DNA of 64,000 bases from Pseudofrankia inefficax (GTDB lineage Bacteria > Actinomycetota > Actinomycetes > Frankiales > Frankiaceae): the NCBI RefSeq assembly GCF_000166135.1, contig NC_014666.1:5084001-5148000 (forward strand), read 5' to 3'. The translations under genes and the position numbers were made by a program. The notes beneath the pieces were generated by a model. It made no database searches and was not told the origin of the DNA. It saw nothing but the letters and a program-made list of their open reading frames with translations. This document shows positions 16,778-25,103 of this stretch, piece after piece (the first letter of the stretch is position 1; every line of letters starts with the position of its first letter).

Positions 16778-17923
16778 ATGCGGGACGCAGTGATCGTGGA
16801 GGCCGTGCGGACGCCGGTCGGCAAGAGGAACGGGTCGCTGTCCGGGGTGCACCCGGTGAGCCTGTCCGCGCACGTCCTGCGGGCGCTGGCCGAGCGCAGC
16901 GGGATCGACCCGGGCGTCGTCGACGACGTGATCTGGGGCTGCGTGTCCCAGGTCGGCCAGCAGACCCTGAACATCGCCCGCAACGCGCCGCTGGCCGCGG
17001 GCTGGCCCGAGTCGGTCACCGGGGTCACGGTGGACCGGCAGTGCGGCTCGTCCCAGCAGGCCGTGCACTTCGCCGCGGCCGGCCTGGTCGCGGGCCAGTA
17101 CGACGTGGTGGTGGCCGGTGGCGTCGAGTCGATGAGCCGGGTACCGATGTTCAGCGCGCTCCTGGACGAGGACCCGCTGGGTTCCGAGTTCCTGGCCCGC
17201 TACGGCGGAGTAGCGCCCAACCAGGGCATCGGCGCGGAGATGATCGCCGAGCGGTGGGGGTTCTCGCGCACCCAGTTGGACGAGTTCTCCCTCGCCTCGC
17301 ACGAGAAGGCCGCCGCGGCGCAGGACGACGGCCGGTTCGACGCGCAGATCGCGCCGGTCACGCTGGACGACGGCACGGTCGTCAGCCGGGACGAGGGGGT
17401 ACGCCGCGGCGGCACGGTGGCGAAGCTGGCCGGGCTGAACCCCGCCTTCAAGCCGGACGGCGTGATCACCGCGGCGAACAGCTCACAGATCTCCGACGGC
17501 TCCGCCGCGCTGCTCATGACGACCAGCGAGAAGGCGCGGGAACTGGGGCTCACCCCCATCGCGCGGGTGCACACGGCGGTGCTCGCCGGCGCCGACCCGG
17601 TGATCATGCTGACGGCGCCGATCCCCGCCACCCAGAAGGTGCTGCGCAGGTCCGGGCTGCGCCTGGACGAGATCGGCGCGTTCGAGGTCAACGAGGCCTT
17701 CGCGCCGGTGCCACTCGCCTGGCTGGCCGACCTCGGCGCCGACCCGAAGGCGCTCAACCCGAACGGCGGCGCGATCGCGTTGGGCCATCCGCTCGGCGGC
17801 TCGGGCGCCCGGATCGCGACCACCCTGGTGCACCACCTGCGCGACAACGGCATCCGCTACGGCCTGCAGACCATGTGCGAGGGCGGTGGCCAGGCGAACG
17901 CCACGATCTTCGAGCTGCTCTGA
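16778..17923 (+). CDS. Acetyl-CoA acetyltransferase (thiolase)
   Basis: 381 residues, with a complete thiolase active site: nucleophilic Cys89 in DRQCGSSQQA, the NEAFA segment, His in GGAIALGHPLGGSGA and the second Cys in MCEGGGQANA. It cleaves 3-ketoacyl-CoA with CoA to acetyl-CoA, the last step of beta-oxidation, or condenses in reverse. The ATG follows GAGGGG and lies just after the best copy of the recurrent operator. The gene is monocistronic, with the next gene converging from the other strand. Confidence 0.96.
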   Translation: MRDAVIVEAVRTPVGKRNGSLSGVHPVSLSAHVLRALAERSGIDPGVVDDVIWGCVSQVGQQTLNIARNAPLAAGWPESVTGVTVDRQCGSSQQAVHFAAAGLVAGQYDVVVAGGVESMSRVPMFSALLDEDPLGSEFLARYGGVAPNQGIGAEMIAERWGFSRTQLDEFSLASHEKAAAAQDDGRFDAQIAPVTLDDGTVVSRDEGVRRGGTVAKLAGLNPAFKPDGVITAANSSQISDGSAALLMTTSEKARELGLTPIARVHTAVLAGADPVIMLTAPIPATQKVLRRSGLRLDEIGAFEVNEAFAPVPLAWLADLGADPKALNPNGGAIALGHPLGGSGARIATTLVHHLRDNGIRYGLQTMCEGGGQANATIFELL

Positions 17924-17971
17924 CGAGCTGCTCTGAGACGAGGCGGCGGGCGCGCGGCGGCGGCGCGACGG

Positions 17972-18874
17972 CTAATGGGCCGGGTGGCTCGCGAGGAGCC
18001 GTTCGGTCTCGTCCCAGAGCCGCTGGGCAAGGCCGAGGTCGGCGGCGACGGGACTGAGCGCCGCCGGCCTCCCCCTGTCGAAGTAGACCCCGGTGGTGCC
18101 CGCCAGCTCCGGGGAGGTCGCGAGGGTGATCGAGGGGGCCGCTCCCCTCGCCGGGCTCATCGGCTCGGGCAGGTTCGCCAGGGCCGCGCTCGACGCGGCC
18201 GGCTCCTTCGGCATCGCCACCGCGCGGGCCAGGTCGGCCTCCCGGGGCTGGCCCAGTTGGGTCGCCACGTAGCCCGGGTTGACGGCGTTGACGGTCACCC
18301 CGGTGCCGGCGAGCTCGCGGGCGAGGACGTGCGTGAAGTAGATGTTGGCGAGCTTGGACTCGGCGTACACCCGCAGCGAGTGGAACTCGTCCCGGTGCTG
18401 CAGGTCGTGGAAGCAGAGGCCGTCCGGCGCCGCGCGGTAGGCGCCGGAGGAGACCACGACCACGCGGGCCGGGCCGCTCTCGACGAGCCGGTCGCGCAGC
18501 AGGCCGGTCAGCAGGTGTGGGCCGACGTGGTTGACGCCGAAGGCAGCCTCGAAGCCCTCCGCGGTCTCCCACCGGTGACCGCCGGGCGCGAGGCCGGCGT
18601 TGTTGACCAGCACGTCGATCCGTGGATACCGGTCGAGCACGGTCGCGGCGAACTCGCGGATCGAGGCGAACGAGGCCAGGTCAAGCCGCACCAGGTCGGC
18701 GGGCCCGCCGGACCGGCGGCGGATCTCGGCCACCGCGTCGGCGCCGCGGCGCTCGTCGCGCGCGCCGACGACGACGTGCCAGCCGCGCTCGGCGAGCCCC
18801 GCCGCCGTCTCGAAGCCGATGCCGGTGTTCCCACCGGTGACGATCGCGACAGGTCGCGGGGCGTCGCCGTCCAT
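17972..18874 (-). CDS. SDR family oxidoreductase, retinol dehydrogenase-like
   Basis: 300 residues with TGGNTGIGFETA near the N-terminus, NNAG, a serine in VVSSGAY and the catalytic YAESK. The length and the VNHVGPHLLTGLL segment resemble the RDH11-14/WW-domain-like SDR group, which reduce or oxidise lipophilic alcohols and aldehydes. The ATG follows GAGGAGGCACC. It is the third gene of a minus-strand run (LLM enzyme, hydratase, SDR), 49 bases after the hydratase stop. Confidence 0.93.
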   Translation of the reverse strand: MDGDAPRPVAIVTGGNTGIGFETAAGLAERGWHVVVGARDERRGADAVAEIRRRSGGPADLVRLDLASFASIREFAATVLDRYPRIDVLVNNAGLAPGGHRWETAEGFEAAFGVNHVGPHLLTGLLRDRLVESGPARVVVVSSGAYRAAPDGLCFHDLQHRDEFHSLRVYAESKLANIYFTHVLARELAGTGVTVNAVNPGYVATQLGQPREADLARAVAMPKEPAASSAALANLPEPMSPARGAAPSITLATSPELAGTTGVYFDRGRPAALSPVAADLGLAQRLWDETERLLASHPAH

Positions 18875-18923
18875 GGTCTGGTGCCTCCTCGTTGTTCGCC
18901 TGACGAGGCGAGGGCCGCGGTTC

Positions 18924-19718
18924 TCAGGTGTCGGACCAGTCGGTGCTGACCTGGCCGTGCCAGTGCGGGGGTCGCCGTTCGAGGAACGCGACGACGCCCT
19001 CCCTGGCGTCGGGCGCGCCCATGGTGTGGTGATGCGCAGCCGTCTCGCGTTCCTCGACGCCCGCAGGGTCCAGCCCCCAGCTGTCCCAGAGCAGGCGCTT
19101 GCTGTACGCGACGGACAGCGGCGCGGTGTTCGCGGCGATGTCGCGGGCCAGTGCGAGAGCGGCGGGCAGGACCTCCTCGTTCGGCAGCACCCGGCTGCAG
19201 ACGCCCAGGCGGTACGCCTCGTCGCCGTCGAACGTCCGGCCGGTCAGCAGGATCTCGGCGGCGGCGGACATCCCGGCGATCCGGGGCAGCGTCCAGTGCG
19301 AGTAGGCGTCGCCGAGCACGCCGCGGCGGACCTGCACGACGCCGTACTTCGCGTCCGCCGCGAAGATCCTGATGTCGCACTGCAGGGTGAGGGTGAAGCC
19401 GATCCCGATCGCGTGGCCGTTGACCGCCGCGATGACGGGCTTGCGGACCCGCCAGGCCGGCATGGACAGCCCCGCCGCGCTGAAGGCCGAGGCGTCTCGG
19501 CTGGCGAACGTGTCCCCGCCCGCGGTCATGTCCGCGCCGGCGCAGAACGCGGGCGGCGTGCCGGTGAGCACGACCGCGCGGACCGCGTCGTCGGCGTCGC
19601 AGTCGCGGTAGGCCTCGGCGAGGTCGCGGGCCATCGCGCCGCCGAACGCGTTGCGGACCTCCGGCCGGTGCAGGGTCAGCGTGGCGACCCCGTCGCTCAC
19701 GTCACGCAGGACGGTCAT
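18924..19718 (-). CDS. Enoyl-CoA hydratase/isomerase family protein
   Basis: 264 residues, crotonase family: TLTLHRPEVRNAFGG, AFCAGADMTAGG, NGHAIGIGFTLTLQCDIRI. At the catalytic positions it reads YGVVQVRRGVLGDAYSHWTLPRI; the usual PE.. glutamate is absent (Asp-Ala instead), so standard hydratase chemistry is uncertain. Its ATG overlaps the stop of the LLM gene upstream (ATGA), so they are translationally coupled and probably act on the same substrate. Confidence 0.92.
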   Translation of the reverse strand: MTVLRDVSDGVATLTLHRPEVRNAFGGAMARDLAEAYRDCDADDAVRAVVLTGTPPAFCAGADMTAGGDTFASRDASAFSAAGLSMPAWRVRKPVIAAVNGHAIGIGFTLTLQCDIRIFAADAKYGVVQVRRGVLGDAYSHWTLPRIAGMSAAAEILLTGRTFDGDEAYRLGVCSRVLPNEEVLPAALALARDIAANTAPLSVAYSKRLLWDSWGLDPAGVEERETAAHHHTMGAPDAREGVVAFLERRPPHWHGQVSTDWSDT

Positions 19719-20800
19719 GACGCGGCCGTCCCCACGGCCGTTCCCGCCGCCGTTCCCGCGGCAGCGGCGCCGGCTTCGGCGGCCGGCGCGGACGCCGCGC
19801 GCAGGGCCCGCGCGAGGTCCGCGAGCAGGTCGTCCCCGACCGGATAGCCGGGGAAGTAGGCGCAGACGCGGTCACAGTGCCCGAACCGGCGGACGATCTC
19901 CGCGGCGACCTGGTCGGGAGTGCCGAACACCCCGAGCGTCCCGAGCATCTCGTCGTCGATCAGCTCGGTCATCCCCGCCCAGTCCCCGCGCTTCGACCGC
20001 GCGTTGAGCTCGGGCTGCAGCTGCCCCCAGCCCTCGACGTCGAGCACCTGCCGGTAGGACGGCGTGGAGCCGTAGAAGCCGAGCACTCCCCGGGCGGCCC
20101 GGGCGGCGGTCAGCTCCTCGTCGGTGCGCCCGACGGCGACGATGACCTCGGCGGTGATCTCGAGATCCGCGCGGGACCGGCCGGACGCCGCCAGGCCGGC
20201 CTCGATGGCGGGCATGGTGCGCTCCCTCATGTGCCGGTCGCTGTTGAACGGCATCACCAGGATCCCGTCCGCCACCTCGGCGGCCATCTGGTTCATCTTC
20301 GGGCCGAGCGCGCCGACCAGCACCTTCGGCAGGCCGTACGGGTTCGGCCCGGGGTTGAAGGCGGGGGTCATCAGGGTGTGGCTCGTGTACTCGCCGCGGA
20401 AGTCGAGGCGGGTGCCGTTCTGCCAGCTGTCGAGGATCGTCTTGGTGGCCAGCACCCACTCCCGCATCTGGGCCACGGGCCGGTCCCACCGGGCGCCGTA
20501 CCGCTTCTCGATGTGCGCCCGGACCTGCGAGCCGAGCCCGAGCCGGAACCTCCCGCGCGACAGCAGCTGCAGGTCGTAGGCCGCGTGCGCGAGATGCAGC
20601 GGGCTGCGCGGGAACGCGATCGCGACGTTCGTCAGCAGGTCGAGCGAGCACACCGGAGCCGCCGCGACCAGCGGGAAGAACAGGTCGTGCGCGTTCTCGA
20701 AGCTGAAGACCCCGTCCACGCCGGCGCGTTCCAGCGCCTGGGCCCGTTCGGCCGCGTCCACGACCGACCCGGATAGCATCACGTCCAGTTTGAGCGGCAT
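19715..20800 (-). CDS. LLM-class F420-dependent oxidoreductase
   Basis: 361 residues of the luciferase-like TIM barrel. Seen are a DVMLSGSVVDAAERAQALERAGVDGVFSFE-type start, RGRFRLGLGSQVRAHIEKRYG and KVLVGALGPKMNQMAAEVADG. Such enzymes in actinomycetes mostly use F420, some FMN, for hydride transfer to or from alcohols and ketones. The C-terminal ~25 residues are a low-complexity Ala/Gly/Thr tail (AAAGTAAGTAVGTAAS), not part of the fold. It is the first gene of the three-gene minus-strand operon (LLM, hydratase, SDR). Confidence 0.92.
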   Translation of the reverse strand: MPLKLDVMLSGSVVDAAERAQALERAGVDGVFSFENAHDLFFPLVAAAPVCSLDLLTNVAIAFPRSPLHLAHAAYDLQLLSRGRFRLGLGSQVRAHIEKRYGARWDRPVAQMREWVLATKTILDSWQNGTRLDFRGEYTSHTLMTPAFNPGPNPYGLPKVLVGALGPKMNQMAAEVADGILVMPFNSDRHMRERTMPAIEAGLAASGRSRADLEITAEVIVAVGRTDEELTAARAARGVLGFYGSTPSYRQVLDVEGWGQLQPELNARSKRGDWAGMTELIDDEMLGTLGVFGTPDQVAAEIVRRFGHCDRVCAYFPGYPVGDDLLADLARALRAASAPAAEAGAAAAGTAAGTAVGTAAS

Positions 20801-20897
20801 CGCCGGTCCCTTTCCTCGTGGCGCGCGTGTCGCCGTCGTCTTCCCGCACTGTGAGACCGCTGGCGTCCGGTGCCGTCGAGAAGGACGGAGAGGCCCG

Positions 20898-21779
20898 ATG
20901 AACGACCGGAACGCAACCGTGGTGTTAGCCGACGGATTCACCTTCCCGGAGGGACTGCGCTGGCGGGACGGCTGGCTGTGGGTCGCCGACCAGACCACCG
21001 GCACGGTCTGGAGGATGACCGAGGAGGGCGTGGCCGAACCCGTCGCCGAGGTTCCCGGCGGCGCGTCCGGCCTCGGCTGGTTGCCGGACGGAGACCTGCT
21101 GGTCGTGTCGATGGCCGACCGCCAGGTGCTGCGCGTCGACCCGCGCACCGGCGCGACCACCCCGCACGCGAGCCTCGCCGGGCTGCCCGGCTACCGGCTC
21201 AACGACATGGTCGTCGACGCCGACGGCCGGGCCTACGTCGGCGACTTCGGCTTCGACCCGCAGGCCTTCGTCGCGCGGTTCGGCGCCGCCGCGCTGACCG
21301 GCGACCAGGCTCCGACGTCGATCCTCGCCCGGGTCGACCCCGACGGCTCGGTCCGCGTCGTCGCGGACGGCCTCCAGTTCCCCAACGGCTGCGTGATCAC
21401 CGCGGATGGCCGGACGCTCATCGTCGCCGAGACCTTCGGGAGCCGGCTGACGGCGTTCGACCGGTCCGAGGCCGGCGACCTGTCCGGGCGGCGGACCTGG
21501 GCGAGCCTCGACGCTCGCCCCGACGGCATCTGCCTGGACGCGGACGGCGCGATCTGGGTCGCGAACGCCGGAGCCCCCGAGTGCCTGCGGGTCGCGCCGC
21601 CCCGGGCCGGAGGGCCGGCGGCGGTGGTCGACCGCGTGACGACGGGCGCCCCGGCCTTCTCGTGTGCCCTCGGCGGCGCCGACGGCCACACCCTGTTCGT
21701 CGCGACCTCCCAGCACTCCCCCGGCGGCGGCGCCGCGGGCCGGGTCGAGGCCACGCGGGTCGCCGTACCCGCCGGCTGA
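20898..21779 (+). CDS. SMP-30/gluconolactonase/LRE family protein
   Basis: 293 residues forming a six-bladed beta-propeller: the blades show repeated WVAD, LLVVSMAD, AYVGDFGFD and IWVANAG segments. GFTFPEGLRW near residue 15 places the first metal-ligand glutamate, and FPNGCVI and RPDGICLDADG the later Asn and Asp ligands. The family hydrolyses lactones or phosphotriesters with a divalent metal ion. The ATG follows GGAGAGG. It is alone on the plus strand, divergent from the LLM operon, and may open a lactone formed in the same catabolism. Confidence 0.9.
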   Translation: MNDRNATVVLADGFTFPEGLRWRDGWLWVADQTTGTVWRMTEEGVAEPVAEVPGGASGLGWLPDGDLLVVSMADRQVLRVDPRTGATTPHASLAGLPGYRLNDMVVDADGRAYVGDFGFDPQAFVARFGAAALTGDQAPTSILARVDPDGSVRVVADGLQFPNGCVITADGRTLIVAETFGSRLTAFDRSEAGDLSGRRTWASLDARPDGICLDADGAIWVANAGAPECLRVAPPRAGGPAAVVDRVTTGAPAFSCALGGADGHTLFVATSQHSPGGGAAGRVEATRVAVPAG

Positions 21780-21796
21780 GCGTCCCATCGGTTCGG

Positions 21797-23134
21797 CTAC
21801 AGCGAGTTGATCGGGTGCTGCGGCCGGTGGTACCCGTCGAACCGCAGCTCGCCGCCGCGCAGTTCCCGGATCGTCAGGAAGTCACCCTTGTAGCCCTTGT
21901 GATCCCAGGGGCCGAACTGGATGTAGGTGGCCGGGCCGCCGTTCGTCGCGGGCATCCAGCGGATCCGCTCGATGCCCTCCTTGACCTCCTCGGGCGTGGC
22001 CATCGCCGCGTTGGCGACCCCGTGGATCGCGACCCGCGCCGTGTCATAGCCGAGGGCGACGACGACGTTCTTCGACACCCGGCCGAACCGCTTGGCGAAG
22101 CGGGCGACCATGGCCTCGTAGTTCGGGTTGGTGCCCTCGACGCCGAGCTGGTCGATGCCGTGCCAGCCCTCCAGGCCCTGCGCCCACCGGTTGGTGTTGG
22201 AGTAGAACATGAACGCGGTGCCCATGACCCGCGGCGGGTCCCAGTCGAGCGCCTTGAACGCCTCGGCGAAATGGAAGGTGGAGTAGCCGTAGCCGCCGTA
22301 GTAGAGGCCGGTGATGCCGTCCTCACGCATGGACCGCAGGTGTTCGGTCAGGCCGCGCGGGTTCGGCCCGAGCTTGATGTCGCGGGCGATCGTCAGGCCG
22401 AGGCTGTTGCACTCGTCGCGGAAGAAGCCGGCGTAGTCACGGCCGGAGCTGCCCTGCTCCCAGAACATGCCCACCTTGCTGTGTCCCTGGGCCTTCAGCC
22501 ACTGCGCGCACATGACCGCCTCGGTGGGGATGTCACCGTTGGCGATGGTGAAGCAGTACTCGCTGGCGAACCGCCAGGCGCCGGTCCACGCGAGGACCGG
22601 GACCTTGCGGCGGTTGACCAGCTCCTGCAGTGACAGCGAGTTGTCGCTGATCTCCGGCCCGATGACGACGACGCAGCCCTGGTCGCACAGCCACTCGTAG
22701 CCGGTGCGGGTCTTCTGGAAGTTCTCCCGGGGCAGGCCGCGGGCGTCGGCGATGACGAGCCGGACCGGCCGGTCGTAGATGCCCTCGTTCAACGCGTCCT
22801 CGAAGGCGAGGATGGTGGCGTTGACCCAGTCGAAGATCAGCTGGCCGTTGTCGATGTCCATCAGCAGCCCGATCTTGACGGGCTCGAACGCGTCGCCCTG
22901 AGTCGCCACGCCACGTGAGGGCGGATAGACGACGATGTCCGCATGGGCCTTCTCGCCGATGCGGCCACCGCCCTCGTACCACCGGGTGGCGTCACCGACC
23001 GTGGGCGAGTCGGTGCCCGAGACGACGTTGCTGACCGCGCGGTCGGGCTCGGTGATCCCGTGGTCCACCGGTGCCGGGAACATCCGCTCCACGAACTCGC
23101 TGTCCGAGTACGAGCTGCTCATCCACCGCTCCAT
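21797..23134 (-). CDS. Substrate-binding-protein-like protein without export signal
   Basis: 445 residues of the type 1 periplasmic binding fold (Liv/amide-receptor family): VKIGLLMDIDNGQ, FEDALNEGIYDRPVRLVIADARGLP, VVVIGPEISDNS, then MFWEQGSSGRDYAGFFRDECNSLGL. There is no signal peptide, lipobox or hydrophobic N-terminus; the first ~85 residues are polar and acidic, so the protein appears cytosolic. Related cytosolic binding-fold proteins (AmiC) sense ligands rather than transport them. Its start lies only 24 bases from a divergent TetR gene, so it may act with that regulator. ATG at 23122 is an alternative start. Confidence 0.88.
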   Translation of the reverse strand: MERWMSSSYSDSEFVERMFPAPVDHGITEPDRAVSNVVSGTDSPTVGDATRWYEGGGRIGEKAHADIVVYPPSRGVATQGDAFEPVKIGLLMDIDNGQLIFDWVNATILAFEDALNEGIYDRPVRLVIADARGLPRENFQKTRTGYEWLCDQGCVVVIGPEISDNSLSLQELVNRRKVPVLAWTGAWRFASEYCFTIANGDIPTEAVMCAQWLKAQGHSKVGMFWEQGSSGRDYAGFFRDECNSLGLTIARDIKLGPNPRGLTEHLRSMREDGITGLYYGGYGYSTFHFAEAFKALDWDPPRVMGTAFMFYSNTNRWAQGLEGWHGIDQLGVEGTNPNYEAMVARFAKRFGRVSKNVVVALGYDTARVAIHGVANAAMATPEEVKEGIERIRWMPATNGGPATYIQFGPWDHKGYKGDFLTIRELRGGELRFDGYHRPQHPINSL

Positions 23135-23158
23135 GATCCGAGAGGCTAGAATTATTAC

Positions 23159-23791
23159 GTGTCACACCCTAATGTAAATGAGAGCCAGCTGGCCACGTAC
23201 GCGGCGGAATCGGCCCGTGGGCGCCCGCGTGACCCTCAGGTCGACGAGCGGGTCCGCCTCGCCACCCTCGACCTGCTCAGCGAGAAGGGCTTCGCCGACA
23301 CCACGATCGCCGCCGTCGCGCGCCGGGCCGGCGTCGGCGCGCCCGCCATCTACCGACGCTGGCCCACCCGGATCGCCCTGATCGAGAACGCGATCTTCCC
23401 CGGCTTCGACCAGGTCGTCGTACGGCCCACCGGCGACCTGCGCCACGACCTCAAGCGCTACGTCGACGCGTTCATCGCGACCTTCGACCAGCCGGCGGCC
23501 CGCGCGGCGCTGCCCGCGCTCCTGAGCGTCTACCAGTCCGACCCCGAGAGCAACGCGCTGATGGGCCTGCGCATCGGCGGCAGCGTCCGCGAACCGTTCC
23601 GCGAGATGCTGGCCGAGGCCGCCTCCGGCGACGGGAACCTCGATCTCAACAGTGACGACGTGCTCGACATGCTGATCGGCTCGGTCGTGTTCCACGTGTT
23701 CATCCGCCGGTTCTCCGGGCGGGACATGACCGGTGACTACATCGTCGAGCTGCTCGCCCGCGCCGTGACCGCCGGCCCGGCCGCCTCCTAG
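23159..23791 (+). CDS. TetR/AcrR family transcriptional regulator
   Basis: 210 residues. The N-terminal helix-turn-helix is VRLATLDLLSEKGFADTTIA followed by RAGVGAPAIYRRWPTRIALI, and the RRWPTR pattern with the TetR_C_16-like C-terminus (DMLIGSVVFHVFIRRF) is common in actinobacterial members. The only usable start is the GTG at 23159, 24 bases from the divergent binding-protein-like gene; there is no strong ribosome binding site, so translation may be leaderless. It probably controls the divergent gene and itself; the P450 gene follows 96 bases downstream. Confidence 0.9.
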   Translation: MSHPNVNESQLATYAAESARGRPRDPQVDERVRLATLDLLSEKGFADTTIAAVARRAGVGAPAIYRRWPTRIALIENAIFPGFDQVVVRPTGDLRHDLKRYVDAFIATFDQPAARAALPALLSVYQSDPESNALMGLRIGGSVREPFREMLAEAASGDGNLDLNSDDVLDMLIGSVVFHVFIRRFSGRDMTGDYIVELLARAVTAGPAAS

Positions 23792-23840
23792 CGGCGACCG
23801 CCGGCCACCGAGACACCGCTGGCCGCCGTTGCATCACTAC

Positions 23841-23854
23841 ATAGTCCTCACTAT
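23841..23854 (-). promoter_or_regulatory. Operator-like palindrome, site 7 of 7
   Basis: ATAGT-CCTC-ACTAT, perfect arms with a non-conserved centre; on the other strand the right arm continues CTATGTAG. It lies 33 bases before the P450 start. Confidence 0.74.
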
Positions 23855-23887
23855 CCTGCGCGTAGCCACCCGTGGGAGAGGACGTCC

Positions 23888-25087
23888 GTGATGACCCGAG
23901 CTGGGCTGACCTATGACCCGTCCTCGTACGAGACCCAGGCCGACCCGTTCCCGGTCTATCGCCGGCTGCAGGACGAGGAGCCGGTCCACCACAACGCCGA
24001 GCTCGGCTTCTGGGCGTTGACCAGGTTCGACGACGTGCAGGCCGGCCTCACCGACCATGAGACGTTCAGCTCCGCCCGCGGCAACCTGATCGAGATGATC
24101 CAGGCTCCGGAGCCGCCGCCGGAAATGATCATCTTTCTGGACCCGCCGCGCCACGACACCCTCCGCAAGCTCGTGAGCAAGGCGTTCACCCCCAGGCGGG
24201 TCGCGCGGCTCGAGGACGACATCCACACCCTCGCCACCGGGTGGCTCGACGAGCTCTCCGACGGCGCGGGAGACGTGGTCGCCGACTTCGCCGGCCTGCT
24301 GCCGATGGCGGTGATCGCCCGCCTGCTGGGCGCGCCGGACGCCGACCAGGCGTGGATCCGGCACAACTCCGACCGGATGATGCACCGCGAGGAGGGCGAC
24401 CTGGCCAGGCCGGCCGACGCGGCGGAGGCCGGCGCCCAGCTGTGGACCTACTTCAGCGACCTGCTCGACTCCCGCCGGAAGTCCCCCCGCGACGACCTCG
24501 CGTCCGCGCTGGTCGAGGCGACGCTCCCGGACGAGGACGGCAGCCCGCGGCGGCTGACCGACGTCGAGAGCGTGTCGTTCTGCATCCTGCTGGGCGTGGC
24601 CGGGAACGAGACGACCACCAAGTTGATCACCAACGGCGTGCTGGCGCTGGCGGACCATCCGGCCGAGCGGGCGCGGCTGGTCGCGGACCCGGGACTGTGG
24701 CCGCGCGCCGTCGAGGAGCTGCTGCGCTACGACCCGCCGTCGCACTACCAGGGCCGGGTCACGACCAGGCCGGTCACCTGTCATGGCCACGAGATCCCGG
24801 CCGGCGGGACCGTGCTGCTGATCAACGGGGCGGCCAACCGGGACCCGCGGGCCTTCGACGAACCCGACGCGTTCCGGCTGGACCGGCCCAGCGACCGTCA
24901 CCTCGCGTTTGGCCTGGGGGTGCACTTCTGCCTCGGCGCCTCGCTCGCCCGCCTGGAGACCAGGATCGCGCTGCGGGAGTTCCTGCGCCGTTTCCCGGAC
25001 TACGACGTCGACCGCGCCGGCATCGAGCGCGCCTACTCGTCCAACGTGCGAGGCCTGTCGAAGCTGCCGTTCACCACGAAAGGCTGA
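23888..25087 (+). CDS. Cytochrome P450
   Basis: 399 residues, a soluble bacterial P450. The I-helix shows LLGVAGNETTTKL (acid-threonine pair as Glu-Thr), the K-helix EELLRYDPPS carries the ExxR motif, and the haem loop is FGLGVHFCLGASLARLE with Cys348 as the iron ligand. It would hydroxylate a hydrophobic substrate with electrons from a ferredoxin and reductase not encoded here. The GTG at 23888 is followed directly by an ATG at 23891; either could start. Operator site 7 upstream links it to the CoA-ester genes, suggesting that it hydroxylates their substrate. Confidence 0.95.
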   Translation: MMTRAGLTYDPSSYETQADPFPVYRRLQDEEPVHHNAELGFWALTRFDDVQAGLTDHETFSSARGNLIEMIQAPEPPPEMIIFLDPPRHDTLRKLVSKAFTPRRVARLEDDIHTLATGWLDELSDGAGDVVADFAGLLPMAVIARLLGAPDADQAWIRHNSDRMMHREEGDLARPADAAEAGAQLWTYFSDLLDSRRKSPRDDLASALVEATLPDEDGSPRRLTDVESVSFCILLGVAGNETTTKLITNGVLALADHPAERARLVADPGLWPRAVEELLRYDPPSHYQGRVTTRPVTCHGHEIPAGGTVLLINGAANRDPRAFDEPDAFRLDRPSDRHLAFGLGVHFCLGASLARLETRIALREFLRRFPDYDVDRAGIERAYSSNVRGLSKLPFTTKG

Positions 25088-25103
25088 CCTGGAGGGTCAG
25101 CCT
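25081..25103. terminator. Compact bidirectional hairpin formed by two stop regions
   Basis: AGGCTGACC (25081-25089) and GGTCAGCCT (25095-25103) form a nine-base-pair stem with a five-base loop. The arms contain the P450 stop codon on one strand and the binding-protein stop codon on the other, so both convergent genes end inside the same hairpin. Confidence 0.7.

Noticed and set aside
23135-23158. CTAGAATTATTACG as a TetR operator
   Set aside because: The AT-rich word between the divergent starts is not palindromic on close reading (only the inner bases match), so it is not listed as an operator.
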